DNA of 64,000 bases from Paraburkholderia sp. BL25I1N1 (GCF_003002025.1 NZ_PVZB01000014.1:124001-188000), one strand, 5' to 3'; positions 17,383 to 26,667 are shown, counted from the stretch's first letter. Program-made: numbers and translations. Notes: generated by a model not told the origin, from the sequence alone.

Positions 17383-17500
17383 TCAGATCTCCCATGTTGC
17401 ATGATCCGCGAACCCCGCCATATGAATAGGCGGTGAAGCACGTTCGCAGAATCAAGACATCGCGCGCTCTGTCTGGTTAGGGCAGCAGCGACGTCGGGAA

Positions 17501-17745
17501 AACGGTAAATACCGTTTGTGGGGAGCCATCCTGGAAAAGGACCGCGGCATGTCAAAAAAGCATGCGGGCGGTGGCTCCCACGCGAAAAACCAGCGTCAGT
17601 TAACGCTGGCGAGGACATCAATAAGACCGTCTAATACCGTGCAGGAATCGGTAAGCGGTGACGCGTTGCGTCTGATGGGACCGGGGGCAGTGGTAAAAAG
17701 GTTCACGCCCTGCAACCAATGTGGACGGATTTTATGCAGGGTTTT
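17501..17745. other. Structured intergenic region, possible small RNA
   Basis: The gap 17383-17988 lacks a convincing gene. It holds four hairpins in series: AACGGTA/TACCGTT (17501-17516); a long imperfect stem from GTGGGGAGCCA (17518) to TGGCTCCCAC (17572-17581) with inner GCATG/CATGC; CCAGCGT/ACGCTGG (17590-17609); and CCCTGCA/TGCAGGG (17708-17741), which is followed by TTTTA and looks like a weak terminator on the plus strand. A 77-codon open frame runs through it but is cut across by the stems and is judged not coding. No known riboswitch family is recognised. Confidence 0.35.
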
Positions 17746-17988
17746 ATAGATCGTCAACACTATAGATAGGCAAATGTATAACTAATTGTAATAACGAACC
17801 CTGTTCAGACACCCCAAAACCGCGCGGCGCGCGCCTTTTGACCTGTTTCGGTTCCCCCGTCCCGCCTAGGTCATTTGGCCGAGCTACGTGCGCTCGCCAA
17901 CACAGGTAAAATCGACAATCGTTCTGGCGCCGTTAAACCGTGCTGCGCCTCCCTTCTTCGCCGCTTGCGCGGCACTGAACCGCACCAG

Positions 17989-19557
17989 ATGAAATACAAA
18001 GACCTGCGCGATTTCGTCGGCCGTCTCGAGACCATCGGCGAACTGCGCCGCATCTCACAAAGCGTCTCGCCTGTCCTGGAAATGACCGAGTTGTGCGACC
18101 GCGTGCTGCGCGCCGGCGGCCCGGCTTTGCTGTTCGAGAGCAAGACACAGCATGCGTTCCCGGTGCTCGGCAACCTGTTCGGCACGCCTCGGCGGGTCGC
18201 GCTCGGCATGGGAGTGGACGCGCAAGCCGGCGAAGGCGACGGCGCCGCGCTCGAATCGCTGCGCGACGTGGGCCGGCTGCTCTCCGCATTGAAGGAACCG
18301 GAGCCGCCGAAGGGGCTCAAGGACGCCGGCAAGCTGTTCTCCCTCGCAAAGGCAGTGTGGGACATGGCGCCCAAGACGGTGAGCGCGCCGCCCTGCCAGG
18401 AAATCGTCTGGGAAGGCAACGACGTGGACCTCGCGAAGCTGCCGATTCAAACGTGCTGGCCCGGCGACGCCGGCCCGCTGATCACATGGGGCCTGACCGT
18501 CACAAAAGGCCCAAATAAGAGCCGACAAAATTTAGGCATATATCGCCAGCAATTGATCGGACGTAACAAACTGATCATGCGATGGCTCGCGCATCGCGGC
18601 GGCGCGCTCGATTTCCGCGAGTTCGCCCTGCAGAACCCGGGCAAGCCGTATCCGGTGGCAGTCGTGCTGGGCGCCGATCCCGCCACGATCCTCGGCGCGG
18701 TCACTCCGGTGCCCGACACGCTGTCTGAATACCAGTTCGCCGGCCTGTTGCGCGGCGGCCGCACGGAACTGGCGAAGTGCATCACGCCGGGCGTCGACGG
18801 CTTGCAGGTGCCCGCGCGCGCCGAGATCGTGCTCGAAGGCTTCATCTATCCGCAGGAAGGCGCGCCTTCGCCCGCTCCCGCAGGCGCACTGCCGCGTCCG
18901 GTCAAGGGCGCCTCGGCGGCCTACGAACATGCGTTGGAAGGCCCATACGGCGACCACACCGGCTACTACAACGAGCAGGAGTGGTTCCCAGTCTTCACGG
19001 TCGAGCGCATCACCATGCGGCGCGATGCGATCTATCACTCCACGTACACCGGCAAACCACCGGACGAACCTGCCGTGCTCGGCGTCGCGCTCAACGAAGT
19101 GTTCGTGCCGCTGCTGCAAAAGCAGTTCAGCGAGATCACCGACTTCTATCTGCCGCCCGAAGGCTGCAGCTACCGCATGGCGATCGTGCAGATGAAGAAG
19201 AGCTACCCCGGCCACGCCAAACGCGTGATGTTCGGCGTGTGGAGCTTCCTGCGGCAGTTCATGTATACGAAGTTCATCGTCGTGGTCGACGAGGACGTGA
19301 ATATCCGCGACTGGAAGGAAGTGATCTGGGCGATCACCACGCGCATCGATCCGGCGCGCGATACGGTGCTGGTGGATCGCACGCCGATCGACTATCTGGA
19401 TTTCGCCTCGCCGGTGGCCGGACTCGGATCGAAGATGGGCCTCGACGCGACCAACAAGTGGCCCGGGGAAACCGATCGGGAATGGGGCCGCCCCATCGTG
19501 ATGGACGACGCGATCAAACAGCGCATCGACTCCTTGTGGAACGAGTTGGGCCTCTGA
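17989..19557 (+). CDS. ubiD: 4-hydroxy-3-polyprenylbenzoate decarboxylase
   Basis: Decarboxylates the polyprenyl benzoate intermediate of ubiquinone synthesis using prenylated FMN. The 522-residue protein has the UbiD layout: MKYKDLRDFVGRLETIGELR at the N-terminus, GRNKLIMRWLAHRGGALDFRE, NEVFVPLLQKQFSEITDFYL and FSVVDEDVNI-type loop (seen as IVVVDEDVNIRDWKEVIWA). Start chosen at 17989, the ATG of the conserved MKYKDLRDF; the preceding 38 in-frame codons are low quality. A LysE-type exporter follows after about 50 bases. Confidence 0.95.
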   Translation: MKYKDLRDFVGRLETIGELRRISQSVSPVLEMTELCDRVLRAGGPALLFESKTQHAFPVLGNLFGTPRRVALGMGVDAQAGEGDGAALESLRDVGRLLSALKEPEPPKGLKDAGKLFSLAKAVWDMAPKTVSAPPCQEIVWEGNDVDLAKLPIQTCWPGDAGPLITWGLTVTKGPNKSRQNLGIYRQQLIGRNKLIMRWLAHRGGALDFREFALQNPGKPYPVAVVLGADPATILGAVTPVPDTLSEYQFAGLLRGGRTELAKCITPGVDGLQVPARAEIVLEGFIYPQEGAPSPAPAGALPRPVKGASAAYEHALEGPYGDHTGYYNEQEWFPVFTVERITMRRDAIYHSTYTGKPPDEPAVLGVALNEVFVPLLQKQFSEITDFYLPPEGCSYRMAIVQMKKSYPGHAKRVMFGVWSFLRQFMYTKFIVVVDEDVNIRDWKEVIWAITTRIDPARDTVLVDRTPIDYLDFASPVAGLGSKMGLDATNKWPGETDREWGRPIVMDDAIKQRIDSLWNELGL

Positions 19558-19609
19558 GGCAAGCCGTACGACAAGACTGAATAACAAAGCTAACGGAGCC
19601 GTTGCGCAG

Positions 19610-20287
19610 ATGCATGCTTTTTCAATGATGTCGGATGGGTTTTTTCTGTCGCTGTCGCTGTGTCTGGATATCGGTCTTGTGAACGTCGCCATGATTTCCC
19701 TGACGCTCTCGCATGGCTTCAAACCGGGCTTCTGGCTCGGCCTCGGTTCGTGCATCGGCGATCTGATTTATGCGGCGCTCGCGCTCGCGGGCATGGCCGC
19801 CTTGCTGCAGTTCCAATCCGTGCGCTGGGTGGTGTGGATCGGCGGCGCGGCGATCCTGCTCTTCCTGACCTGGAAGATGGCCCGTGAAGCGATGTTCCCG
19901 GCGACGGCGCCGGCCGTGGCCGGCGAGGCGGACGCGAATGCGCCGCATCTGTCCGCGTGGCGCGGTTTCCTGCGCGGCGTCCTGCTGGCGGTGTCGTCGC
20001 CGTCGGCGATTTTGTGGTTCGCCGCGGTCGGCGGCGCGCTGATCGCGAAAGCCGGCGCCACGAGCGTGACGACCGCGCCGGTCTTTCTCGGCGGATTCTT
20101 TCTTGGCGGTCTGTGCTGGACGATCTTTATCTGCGGACTCGGCAGCCACGGGCGCAAACGCGCCGGCACCGGCTTGCTGCGCGCCTGTCACGTGCTGTCT
20201 GCGCTGCTGTTTGCCTACTTCTCGTACAGCGTGATCGTCAACGGGTATCGTGATCTGATCGTGCAAACCGCGCACGTGGCAAGCTGA
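19610..20287 (+). CDS. LysE family amino acid exporter
   Basis: A 225-residue integral membrane protein with six hydrophobic segments. Markers: FKPGFWLGLGSCIGDLIYAA at the first to third helices, GGAAILLFLTWKMAREAM, and FLRGVLLAVSSPSAILWFAAV, where the S-P-x-A-I-L-W-F part is the usual conserved half-motif. LysE/RhtB-type proteins expel amino acids or related solutes; the substrate is unknown. The start at 19610 gives MHAFSMMSDGFFL; a later ATG is possible. A bidirectional terminator (20292-20319) closes both this gene and the convergent dehydratase. Confidence 0.9.
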   Translation: MHAFSMMSDGFFLSLSLCLDIGLVNVAMISLTLSHGFKPGFWLGLGSCIGDLIYAALALAGMAALLQFQSVRWVVWIGGAAILLFLTWKMAREAMFPATAPAVAGEADANAPHLSAWRGFLRGVLLAVSSPSAILWFAAVGGALIAKAGATSVTTAPVFLGGFFLGGLCWTIFICGLGSHGRKRAGTGLLRACHVLSALLFAYFSYSVIVNGYRDLIVQTAHVAS

Positions 20288-20291
20288 TATG

Positions 20292-20319
20292 AAAACGGCC
20301 CGCGTTGGCGAGCCGTTTT
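20292..20319. terminator. Terminator between convergent genes
   Basis: Eight-bp stem AAAACGGC (20292-20299) / GCCGTTTT (20312-20319). It lies between lysE-type (plus) and the dehydratase (minus), so it can serve both. Confidence 0.75.
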
Positions 20320-20365
20320 CGATTGAGCGCCAGGCCAGCGCAACAGTGCCTGCCCACGCAATGTA

Positions 20366-21331
20366 TCAGGCAAGATACTGCGCAAGCTTTTCCAGGTCGA
20401 CGTTGCCGCCGCTCACCACCACGCCGACACGCTTTCCCTTCACCGGCACGATGCCGTTGAGCACCGCGGCCGCGGCGAGACAGCCCGTCGGCTCGACCAC
20501 GATCTTCACGCGCTGCGCGAAAAAGCGCATCGTCTCGATCAACTGCGCGTCGCTGACCGTTTCGATCCGCGCGACCAGTCTCTGGATGATGGCAAACGTG
20601 TAGTCGCCCAGATGCGTGGAAGCAGCGCCGTCGGCGATCGTGCGCGGCGTGTCGATATGCACGATCTCGCCGCGCGCCAGCGACTGCTGGCCGTCATTGC
20701 CAGCTTCCGGTTCAATGCCGATCACCGTGCACGCCGGACTCAGTGCCGCCGCGGACAATGCGCTGCCGCTGATCAATCCGCCGCCGCCGAGGCACACGAA
20801 CAGCATGTCGAGCGGCCCGGTTTCCTCGATCAACTCCTTCACCGCCGTGCCCTGCCCGGCGATCACGTGCGGATGATCGTAAGGCGGAATCAGTGTCATG
20901 CCGCGCTCTTCGGCGAGCCGCCGCCCGATTTCTTCGCGATTTTCCGTGTAGCGATCGTAGGTGATTACTTCACCGCCGTAGCCCTTGGTTGCGGCGACTT
21001 TGGCCGCGGGTGCGTCCTGCGGCATGACGATCGTGGCGTGGATGCCGGCAAGGCGCGCCGACAAGGCAATCGCCTGGGCATGGTTGCCCGACGAGTATGT
21101 CAGCACACCGGCTTTGCGCTGCTCCGCGTCGAAATGCGAGATCGCGTTGTAGGCGCCGCGAAATTTGAAGGCGCCCATGCGCTGAAAATTCTCGCACTTG
21201 AAGAACACCGACGCCCCGGTGCGCTCATTGAAAGTGCCAGAGGTCAGAACGGGTGTGCGGTGGGCGACGCCCTCAAGACGCGCTGCGGCGTCGAGTACGT
21301 CGTCGAAAGTGGGAGCGGGAAGCGCTTGCAT
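20366..21331 (-). CDS. PLP-dependent serine/threonine dehydratase-like protein
   Basis: A 321-residue fold-type II PLP enzyme. It has the PLP lysine in NFQRMGAFKFRGAYNAI, the SSGNHAQAIALSARLAGI stretch and the phosphate-binding glycine loop in FVCLGGGGLISGSALSA. The closing segment VVSGGNVDLEKL is typical of threonine dehydratase-type catalytic domains. There is no regulatory ACT domain, so it resembles the catabolic threonine dehydratase, serine racemase and 3-hydroxyaspartate dehydratase subgroup; the exact substrate is undetermined. The start MQALPAPTFDDVLDAA at 21331 is used; twelve extra in-frame residues upstream look non-native. Confidence 0.92.
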   Translation of the reverse strand: MQALPAPTFDDVLDAAARLEGVAHRTPVLTSGTFNERTGASVFFKCENFQRMGAFKFRGAYNAISHFDAEQRKAGVLTYSSGNHAQAIALSARLAGIHATIVMPQDAPAAKVAATKGYGGEVITYDRYTENREEIGRRLAEERGMTLIPPYDHPHVIAGQGTAVKELIEETGPLDMLFVCLGGGGLISGSALSAAALSPACTVIGIEPEAGNDGQQSLARGEIVHIDTPRTIADGAASTHLGDYTFAIIQRLVARIETVSDAQLIETMRFFAQRVKIVVEPTGCLAAAAVLNGIVPVKGKRVGVVVSGGNVDLEKLAQYLA

Positions 21332-21525
21332 CGGCGAAACTCTCCAGAGCGGTGGCGAAACAACCATTCTCCCAGCTTCGACCGAGCTTTGGAACGTCAG
21401 GCGTGAAGTGAGCGTGTGAACGCCTCTGGCAACTCTTCGCCCTGACCGGCCGGCGCGAATTCAAACCGTCATTCGGACAATGAGCCCGCCATCGACTGCA
21501 TGAAAAGCCGCCAACAAAAATACAA

Positions 21526-21562
21526 ACGGCGTAACCCGGCGATCAAGCCGGCGTTACGCCGT
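21526..21562. terminator. Rho-independent terminator
   Basis: Ten-bp outer stem ACGGCGTAAC (21526-21535) / GTTACGCCGT (21553-21562) with a further inner CCGGC/GCCGG stem. Downstream of the small periplasmic protein on the minus strand. Confidence 0.8.
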
Positions 21563-21585
21563 CAATCAAAATCGACCCGCTACAT

Positions 21586-21879
21586 TTAGCGGCGATAGTA
21601 GCCGTGACCGTAGTAACCGCGATAATAGCCGTGATGATAGTAAGGACGCCCATAGCCACCGTAATACCCGCCTACCACGACTGGCGGCGGTGCATAAACG
21701 ACCGGCGGCGCATAAACCGGCTGCGGTGCGTAGTAGACCGGCGGCGGCGCGGCATAAACCGGGTAGGCCGGCGCAATCGGAACTCCGATACCGATACCGA
21801 CGGAAACGTGTGCCTGAGCGGCACCGGCAAGCCCCAATCCGAGTGCTGCGGCAACGACAAACGGAACGATCTTTTTCAC
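21586..21879 (-). CDS. Small secreted Tyr/Pro/Gly-rich protein
   Basis: A 97-residue protein with a clear signal peptide (KKIVPFVVAAALGLGLAGAA then QA-HVSVG as cleavage site). The mature part is a repetitive PVY/PPV region followed by a Tyr/Gly/His-rich tail (YYGGYGRPYYHHGYYRGYY). I infer an envelope or outer-surface role; no enzyme motif is present. The start is GTG at 21879 because AGGAG sits 8 bases ahead of it; the longer ATG form would add eight basic residues. Proteins of this type are common in Burkholderia and are often stress-induced, but regulation cannot be seen here. Confidence 0.7.
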   Translation of the reverse strand: MKKIVPFVVAAALGLGLAGAAQAHVSVGIGIGVPIAPAYPVYAAPPPVYYAPQPVYAPPVVYAPPPVVVGGYYGGYGRPYYHHGYYRGYYGHGYYRR

Positions 21880-22253
21880 TTTTATTCTCCTAGCGCGGCC
21901 CACCAGGGTCGCCGACTTCGCATGCCCTGCATGCTATGAAATCAATGTATCGAAAAAGACCGCACCCATCTGTTCGCATTTGTTGCAAATTGCAATCGGC
22001 GACAAAAGCGCGCAATGCCAGCGGACGCCGCAAGCGGTCAATCACCTTCGTAATGCGCTGAAAACTCAGGGATTGCCCGTGTTTGGAGACGCCACATTCA
22101 GTCGCAATGCCCGCCTTACGGCTTGCGGCATTTGCTTCACAGTAATCTTTGATTACAAATTAGCTTCGATCCTGACGGCGTCCAATTGCACCCCAGAATG
22201 AAAAATGCCCGACTGATGAGGCCGGGCATTCCTTACCTGCAGGGGTCGCTATG
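21880..22253. other. Intergenic stretch upstream of the secreted protein
   Basis: Contains the likely promoter and leader of the gene at 21586-21879 in its first 60 bases, an A/T-enriched middle, and the terminator at 22204-22230 of the leftward 53-residue gene. I see no coding region here. Confidence 0.5.
22204..22230. terminator. Rho-independent terminator
   Basis: Eight-bp stem AATGCCCG (22204-22211) / CGGGCATT (22223-22230), next to the stop of the 53-residue gene on the minus strand, with A residues at its minus-strand T side. Confidence 0.75.
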
Positions 22254-22415
22254 TCAACCGACCTTCACATACGCGAACTCGCGAGACACGCTGGGCGGGA
22301 CATAGGCGCCGCTGATCCGCACGCGCGGCGTCAGGCGCTTTTTCTGATCCCACCAGCGACGGCGCTGCGCGTGCGTCAGGAACCGCAAGTGCTTTCGGTA
22401 AGAAAAAATATTCAT
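22254..22415 (-). CDS. Small basic hypothetical protein
   Basis: A 53-residue, strongly basic protein (MNIFSYRKHLRFLTHAQRRR, followed by WWDQKKRLTPRVRI). The start at 22415 has an excellent GGAGG site 7 bases ahead, better than any upstream start, which supports this short form being real. It ends just before a terminator. Function unknown; the RRRWW patch suggests nucleic acid or membrane contact, which is a guess only. Confidence 0.55.
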   Translation of the reverse strand: MNIFSYRKHLRFLTHAQRRRWWDQKKRLTPRVRISGAYVPPSVSREFAYVKVG

Positions 22416-22651
22416 CGTGAACCTCCCGAATCTGACTGCGAGACGAAATACCCAGAACAGCAACTGCCAAACCGGCTCTGAAGAATTATGAGCAGTTTTT
22501 AAACCCGCGGGCGCCAGCAGCCGAATGGCCGGCCGGGGGCGTCATATCGCAGGCGCACTGATCGAGCGAAAGCCAGTGCCCAGCCGCGCCGCGAGCGTGG
22601 CGGATGGGCGATACTTCTGCTTTCCCAACGTTTCGTCTGGAGCAGGCACCC

Positions 22652-23590
22652 ATGTCCCAGTCCTCTCTGCCGCGCCTCGGCTTTATCGGTGCGGGCCGGC
22701 TCGCACGTTGTCTCGCGCTGAGCTTTTCACGCTCCGGTTATCCGGTCACCGCGGTAGCCAGTCGCTCGGCAACTTCCGCTGGCCGGCTTGCCAGTCAAAT
22801 CGAGCATTGCGCGGCATTCGAGAACCCACAACAGGTTGTCGACGCCGCTGATATCGTCTTTTTAGCTGTTCCCGATGACAGCATCGGTACGTCAGCGCAC
22901 ACACTCCGGTTCACTCCCGACACCGCCGCCGGCGCGCACGGCAAGGCGCTCGTGCACTGCAGCGGGGCTTCGCCGGTCGAATTGCTCGCCCCGGCACGCG
23001 ACCAGGGCGCCTCGATCGGCGGTTTTCACCCACTGTACCTCTTTAGCGGCGAACTCGCCGATCTGGAGCGCATCGCCGGGTGTTCGGTGACGATCGAAGC
23101 CGACGGCGCACTGAGACACACGCTGACAGCGCTAGCCGTCGCGCTGCGCTGCCATCCGCTGTCGATTCCGGCGGGCGGTCGCATGCTCTATCACGCCGCC
23201 GCGCACTACGCCGCCAGCTTCGCGCTGTGCAGCCTCGCGGAATGCGTCGCGCTGTGGCGCACGCTCGGCTTTGCCGAAGACGATGCGCTGCGCGCGCTGC
23301 TGCCGATGCTTTCCGGCACCATTGAAACCGCCCGCGACAGGGGTTTGCCCAACGCGCTCGCGGGCCCGGTATCGCGCGGCGACACCGGCGTGGTTCAGAA
23401 ACAACTGGCGCTGCTGGAAGGCCTCGGCGGCGACCACGCCGCGCTGTACGGGCTGATGTCGCGGCGCGCGGTCGGCCTGGCCGAACGCCGCGCCACGCCG
23501 CCCGCCGCGATCGACGCCATCGCGGAGGTGGTGGAAGAATCGCTCAACCGGTCGCTGAATCAGGCCGCAGCAGGTGCAAGCGTCAAGTAA
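22652..23590 (+). CDS. DUF2520 Rossmann-like oxidoreductase-like protein
   Basis: A 312-residue cytosolic protein. Residues 8-70 are a Rossmann fold starting LGFIGAGRLARCLALSFSRS, the G-x-G-x-x-A pattern. The middle (about 75-125) has VFLAVPDDSIG, and the LVHCSGASPVELLAPA segment. The C-terminal helical domain carries a GGRMLYHAAAHYAASFALCS stretch typical of the DUF2520 group, related to the pyrroline-5-carboxylate reductase superfamily. The enzymatic activity is not established. The start MSQSSLPRLG at 22652 is chosen because the fold begins immediately after it. Confidence 0.88.
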   Translation: MSQSSLPRLGFIGAGRLARCLALSFSRSGYPVTAVASRSATSAGRLASQIEHCAAFENPQQVVDAADIVFLAVPDDSIGTSAHTLRFTPDTAAGAHGKALVHCSGASPVELLAPARDQGASIGGFHPLYLFSGELADLERIAGCSVTIEADGALRHTLTALAVALRCHPLSIPAGGRMLYHAAAHYAASFALCSLAECVALWRTLGFAEDDALRALLPMLSGTIETARDRGLPNALAGPVSRGDTGVVQKQLALLEGLGGDHAALYGLMSRRAVGLAERRATPPAAIDAIAEVVEESLNRSLNQAAAGASVK

Positions 23591-23667
23591 GCCGTGATAA
23601 TGTGACGTCCGGCGCCGCGCGCAATCCGCCAGCGCCGCGCATCGGGACCAACAGACGAGAACGCACA

Positions 23668-23988
23668 ATGATCAAGGTCAGCATCCTCTATCCGTATCGG
23701 GAAAACGGCCACTTCGACGTGGACTACTACTGCGTCACGCATATGCCGCTCGCGGCGAAGCTGTTCGGGCCGTCGCTGAAGGGCTGGTCGGTCGACGTCG
23801 GCATCAACGCAGGGCCGCCGGGAACGCCGCCACCGTACGTCGCAGCGGGCCACTTCCTGTTCGACAGCGCGGACGACTTCTACAAAGTCTTCAAACCGGC
23901 TTCCGAGCAATTGATGGCCGACATTCCCAACTACACGGACGGCGGCAACGGCGCGATTCTGATCAGCGAGATCAAGATTTCCGTGTGA
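23668..23988 (+). CDS. EthD family protein
   Basis: A 106-residue dimeric alpha/beta-barrel (ferredoxin-like) protein. IKVSILYPYRENGHFDVDYY then CVTHMPLAAKLFGPSLKGW shows the EthD core: strand, then the Y-x-x-T-H-M-P-L pair that lines the cavity. EthD-like proteins assist ring-cleavage or hydroxylation reactions (for example ethyl tert-butyl ether breakdown) and polyketide cyclisation; the role here is unknown. It lies 78 bases after the DUF2520 gene and could be in the same transcript. Confidence 0.82.
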   Translation: MIKVSILYPYRENGHFDVDYYCVTHMPLAAKLFGPSLKGWSVDVGINAGPPGTPPPYVAAGHFLFDSADDFYKVFKPASEQLMADIPNYTDGGNGAILISEIKISV

Positions 23989-24216
23989 TGCCCCGCGGAA
24001 CGCGGACGAATCGCGGTCTTTAATATAGTGAGCCGTTGATCGGGACCCGCGAACCGTGACATTGCAGCACCACGCGGCCGCTTCAAACGACGCGTAACGC
24101 GCCCCGAGTGCGGGAAAGGCGCGGGAAATTCAAATGAACCCGCCGGCGCGCCGTTTGGAGAGCGCCGGCACCCTGCGGCCGCCCGGCGGCCGTCATTCGA
24201 AGGATAAGGACACGAG

Positions 24217-24780
24217 ATGTTTGGCGATATCGCCCGTTTTCTGCTCAATACCGTCTTCACGCTGTTCGGCGCGGCGCTGTTGCTGCGCGCATGGCTGCAA
24301 GTCGTGCGCATGCCGCCCTACAACCCCGTCACGAATGCCGTACTGCAAGCCACCAACTGGATCGTGCTGCCGCTGCGGCATATCTTGCCGAGCACGCGCA
24401 AGATCGATTGGGCGAGCCTTGTCGCGGCCCTCCTCGCCGCCATCGTGTATGTGGTGCTGATGGTGGTGCTGACGGGCGCCGATCCGCTCACGCTATTGCC
24501 GACGCTGTTGATCGTCGCGGTGCTGACTCTGATCAAGTGGGCGCTGAATCTGATCATCTGGCTGACGATTCTGATGGCGCTGCTGTCATGGCTCAATCCG
24601 CGTTCGCCGGCCATGCCGATCCTGTACCAGCTCACGGCGCCGTTTCTGAATCCGCTGCGCCGCGTGGTGCCGCAACTCGGCGGCATCGACCTTTCGCCGA
24701 TCCTGCTGTTCGTGATCGTGCAGGTGCTGCTGATGGTGGTCACCCGCGCCGCCGTTCAACTGACTTATTTCGTGATCTGA
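24217..24780 (+). CDS. YggT family membrane protein
   Basis: A 187-residue inner-membrane protein with two copies of the YggT unit. Unit 1 (about 1-90) opens with FLLNTVFTLFGAALLLRAWL and has the NPVTNAVLQATNWIVLPLR segment; unit 2 (about 100-187) includes LTILMALLSWLNPRSPAMP and LTAPFLNPLRRVVP. The repeated W-L/x-P-x-N-P-x-x-R pattern is characteristic. Family members are linked to cell-division site placement or osmotic tolerance in other organisms. A terminator follows at 24804-24834. Confidence 0.88.
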   Translation: MFGDIARFLLNTVFTLFGAALLLRAWLQVVRMPPYNPVTNAVLQATNWIVLPLRHILPSTRKIDWASLVAALLAAIVYVVLMVVLTGADPLTLLPTLLIVAVLTLIKWALNLIIWLTILMALLSWLNPRSPAMPILYQLTAPFLNPLRRVVPQLGGIDLSPILLFVIVQVLLMVVTRAAVQLTYFVI

Positions 24781-24803
24781 ACGCGCAGGTAGCGAATATT
24801 CAG

Positions 24804-24834
24804 AAGCCGCCGCCCATCAGAAAGGCGGCGGCTT
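24804..24834. terminator. Rho-independent terminator
   Basis: Eleven-bp stem AAGCCGCCGCC (24804-24814) / GGCGGCGGCTT (24824-24834). Lies between YggT (plus) and the lipoprotein gene (minus). Confidence 0.85.
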
Positions 24835-24875
24835 TGTTTCATGCGTCGCTTATTGCTTCAGCTGATTGCTTCCGC

Positions 24876-25769
24876 TTATTGCTTCGTCAACTGACCGTAG
24901 GCGACCGTGTTGTTGGCCGCTGTCCTGATCATGAAGAGAATCGTGCGGGCGTACAGGGTGCTGCCCGTGATCGGCAGGAACGTAATCGCGGCATTGCCCG
25001 AATACGTCGCGCCCGATTTCAACGTGCAGGACGCGGTCGTGCCGCTCACGCTCAACGTGTAGAGATTCTTGCTGGACGACGGCGTGGCGAGCAGCAACGT
25101 TCCGGAGACCGGGCAGCCGCTCAGTGTGCCGCTGAGCGTGCCGTCGTTTGCAATCGTCAGTGACGAACCGGTTTGCGCCCACGTGCCCGCGACGCTCGAC
25201 TGGGTAACTGCGAGCGCATTCGCCGCGTCGTAGTTCCAGGACAGGTTCACCGTGGTGCCGTTCTCGACGTAGCTGCCCGTGAACGTCTGTTTATTCACGA
25301 AGGTGCCCGAGCCGGAGGTCGTCGGATAATAGAAGCCGCCGATGAATGCCACACCCGAGGTGAGCGTCCAGTTCGGCGCGCTGGGCGCGATGACGCCGAA
25401 GAATTCCGACATGCCGAAGCCGCCTACCGTATTCAGGTAAGAGATGTTGCCTTGCGGATCGACGAACGCCGTGGTCTTGTCGATGCCGGACTGGCTTGTC
25501 CACACCCCTTCTACGCCGTTGCCCGTGGCCGCGGCCGAACCGCTCTGCGGACTGGTCAGACTCGGCAGCTGCTCGCCGCTCAGGGCGGGCGAAGAAGCCG
25601 GAACCGGCGCGCTTGCGGGAACGGGAGCACTTGCCACGGCCGGCGCCGAAGCGCTGCCGGTCGCAGGCGCTGCCGCCGAATTGCCCCCGTCGCCGCCACC
25701 GCCACACGCGGCCAGCGCGAGCGAAGCGAGCAGGGATAACGTCAATTTAGCTTTAATTTTCATATCCAT
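24876..25769 (-). CDS. Secreted lipoprotein of unknown function
   Basis: A 297-residue protein with a lipobox: KAKLTLSLLASLALAACGGG places the cysteine at about residue 22-23. A 45-residue Gly/Ala/Ser/Pro-rich linker follows (about 24-70), which would hold the mature part away from the membrane. The remainder is a two-part beta-rich domain (GVEGVWTSQSG, VAGTWAQTGSSLTIANDG, TLYARTILFM), reminiscent of small beta-barrel or META-like domains, but no family is firmly recognised. The start MDMKIKAK at 25769 is preferred; an extra in-frame ATG farther upstream is less good. The sequence is transcribed alone toward the YggT gene. Confidence 0.75.
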   Translation of the reverse strand: MDMKIKAKLTLSLLASLALAACGGGGDGGNSAAAPATGSASAPAVASAPVPASAPVPASSPALSGEQLPSLTSPQSGSAAATGNGVEGVWTSQSGIDKTTAFVDPQGNISYLNTVGGFGMSEFFGVIAPSAPNWTLTSGVAFIGGFYYPTTSGSGTFVNKQTFTGSYVENGTTVNLSWNYDAANALAVTQSSVAGTWAQTGSSLTIANDGTLSGTLSGCPVSGTLLLATPSSSKNLYTLSVSGTTASCTLKSGATYSGNAAITFLPITGSTLYARTILFMIRTAANNTVAYGQLTKQ

Positions 25770-26429
25770 TTTGTATTTGGGTGAGTGCACAGCCAATCAG
25801 ATCGGCTATGGCACACCGTTGGTCATTTTGATCTCGATGATTGCCGCCAGCGCCGATTCGTTGAAATATTTCAGAAAGTCACTTGACAGAATCAAATCGA
25901 ATGAATTCTTGTAACATTTGGAAAGGGCGCTAAAGAAGTAAACGGCGGCATTCCGGTAAGCTTTAATATTTATTCGAATGTCTTGAGCGACCACTCAGTC
26001 GATAGCGATGAAATTTCATGCATAACGAATCAAAAAATCAATGCAAGCGGTGCGTAACTATTTGATTGGCCTTGTATTTATATGGGCTTCTAGCTGCATT
26101 CGAGTTCCGCGATCTGGTTGGCAGTCGGAGCGTTAATCGGCTAGTTCCGCGCTGTGCGCGGTGGCGGACGGCAGCGCCTCGGTGTACTCAGTTGCGGCGC
26201 CTGACGAAGACGATGCCGCGTTAGACGCGTTGGGTGGAACTCGCGAGAGAGATAGCGGAGCGAATGCGCAGGAGCAGGCGACGAATCGCTGAGTACGGCT
26301 CGGCAGATACGATGAGCCGGCGCGAAGTGGCGCGGAACATCACACGCGCTCCCCGCAGTCAGCACACCACCTGACGCGCCGCAAACGTCCACGTTTGCCA
26401 AGTTGCGTGAAACCCGCGTAGATTGGCGC
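25770..26429. other. Noncoding stretch left of the tRNA-Gly island
   Basis: The first third (25770-26100) is visibly A/T-enriched compared with the core and probably contains the lipoprotein promoter. The remaining part up to the tRNA-Gly fragment is GC-rich with no supportable gene on either strand; minus-strand open frames there lack start sites and homology. The final 25 bases resemble the promoter region of the intact tRNA-Gly at 34936-34962. Confidence 0.5.
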
Positions 26430-26474
26430 GCTCTGCGGGCGTCGTATAATGGTAATGCCCTAGCTTCCCAAGCT
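26430..26474 (+). pseudogene. tRNA-Gly 5' fragment (left boundary of island)
   Basis: Bases 26435-26474 match the first 40 bases of tRNA-Gly(CCC) at 34963, including the D arm and the anticodon stem-loop, except one G/A change after GGTAAT. After AAGCT the sequence diverges, so the T arm and acceptor 3' strand are missing and it cannot make a tRNA. Upstream, GAAACCC and the GCTCTGCGGG lead are shared with the intact copy, which means the homology includes the promoter zone. Confidence 0.85.
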
Positions 26475-26667
26475 GCAACGGCTTGAGCAAACCCACTATT
26501 CATGCAGGTTTTTGGATGCGGCTTTCCAGCGGGCACCATTGAAAACCACATGTCGTGCGGGTTTGACGAAGACGCCAGTTTTCACCCCATCCCTAAATCC
26601 CAGAAGCGGCAGTACTGTCTGCCTATCCCTTCGTATGATCAACGCTACCAGGAGCAGCATTTATTCC

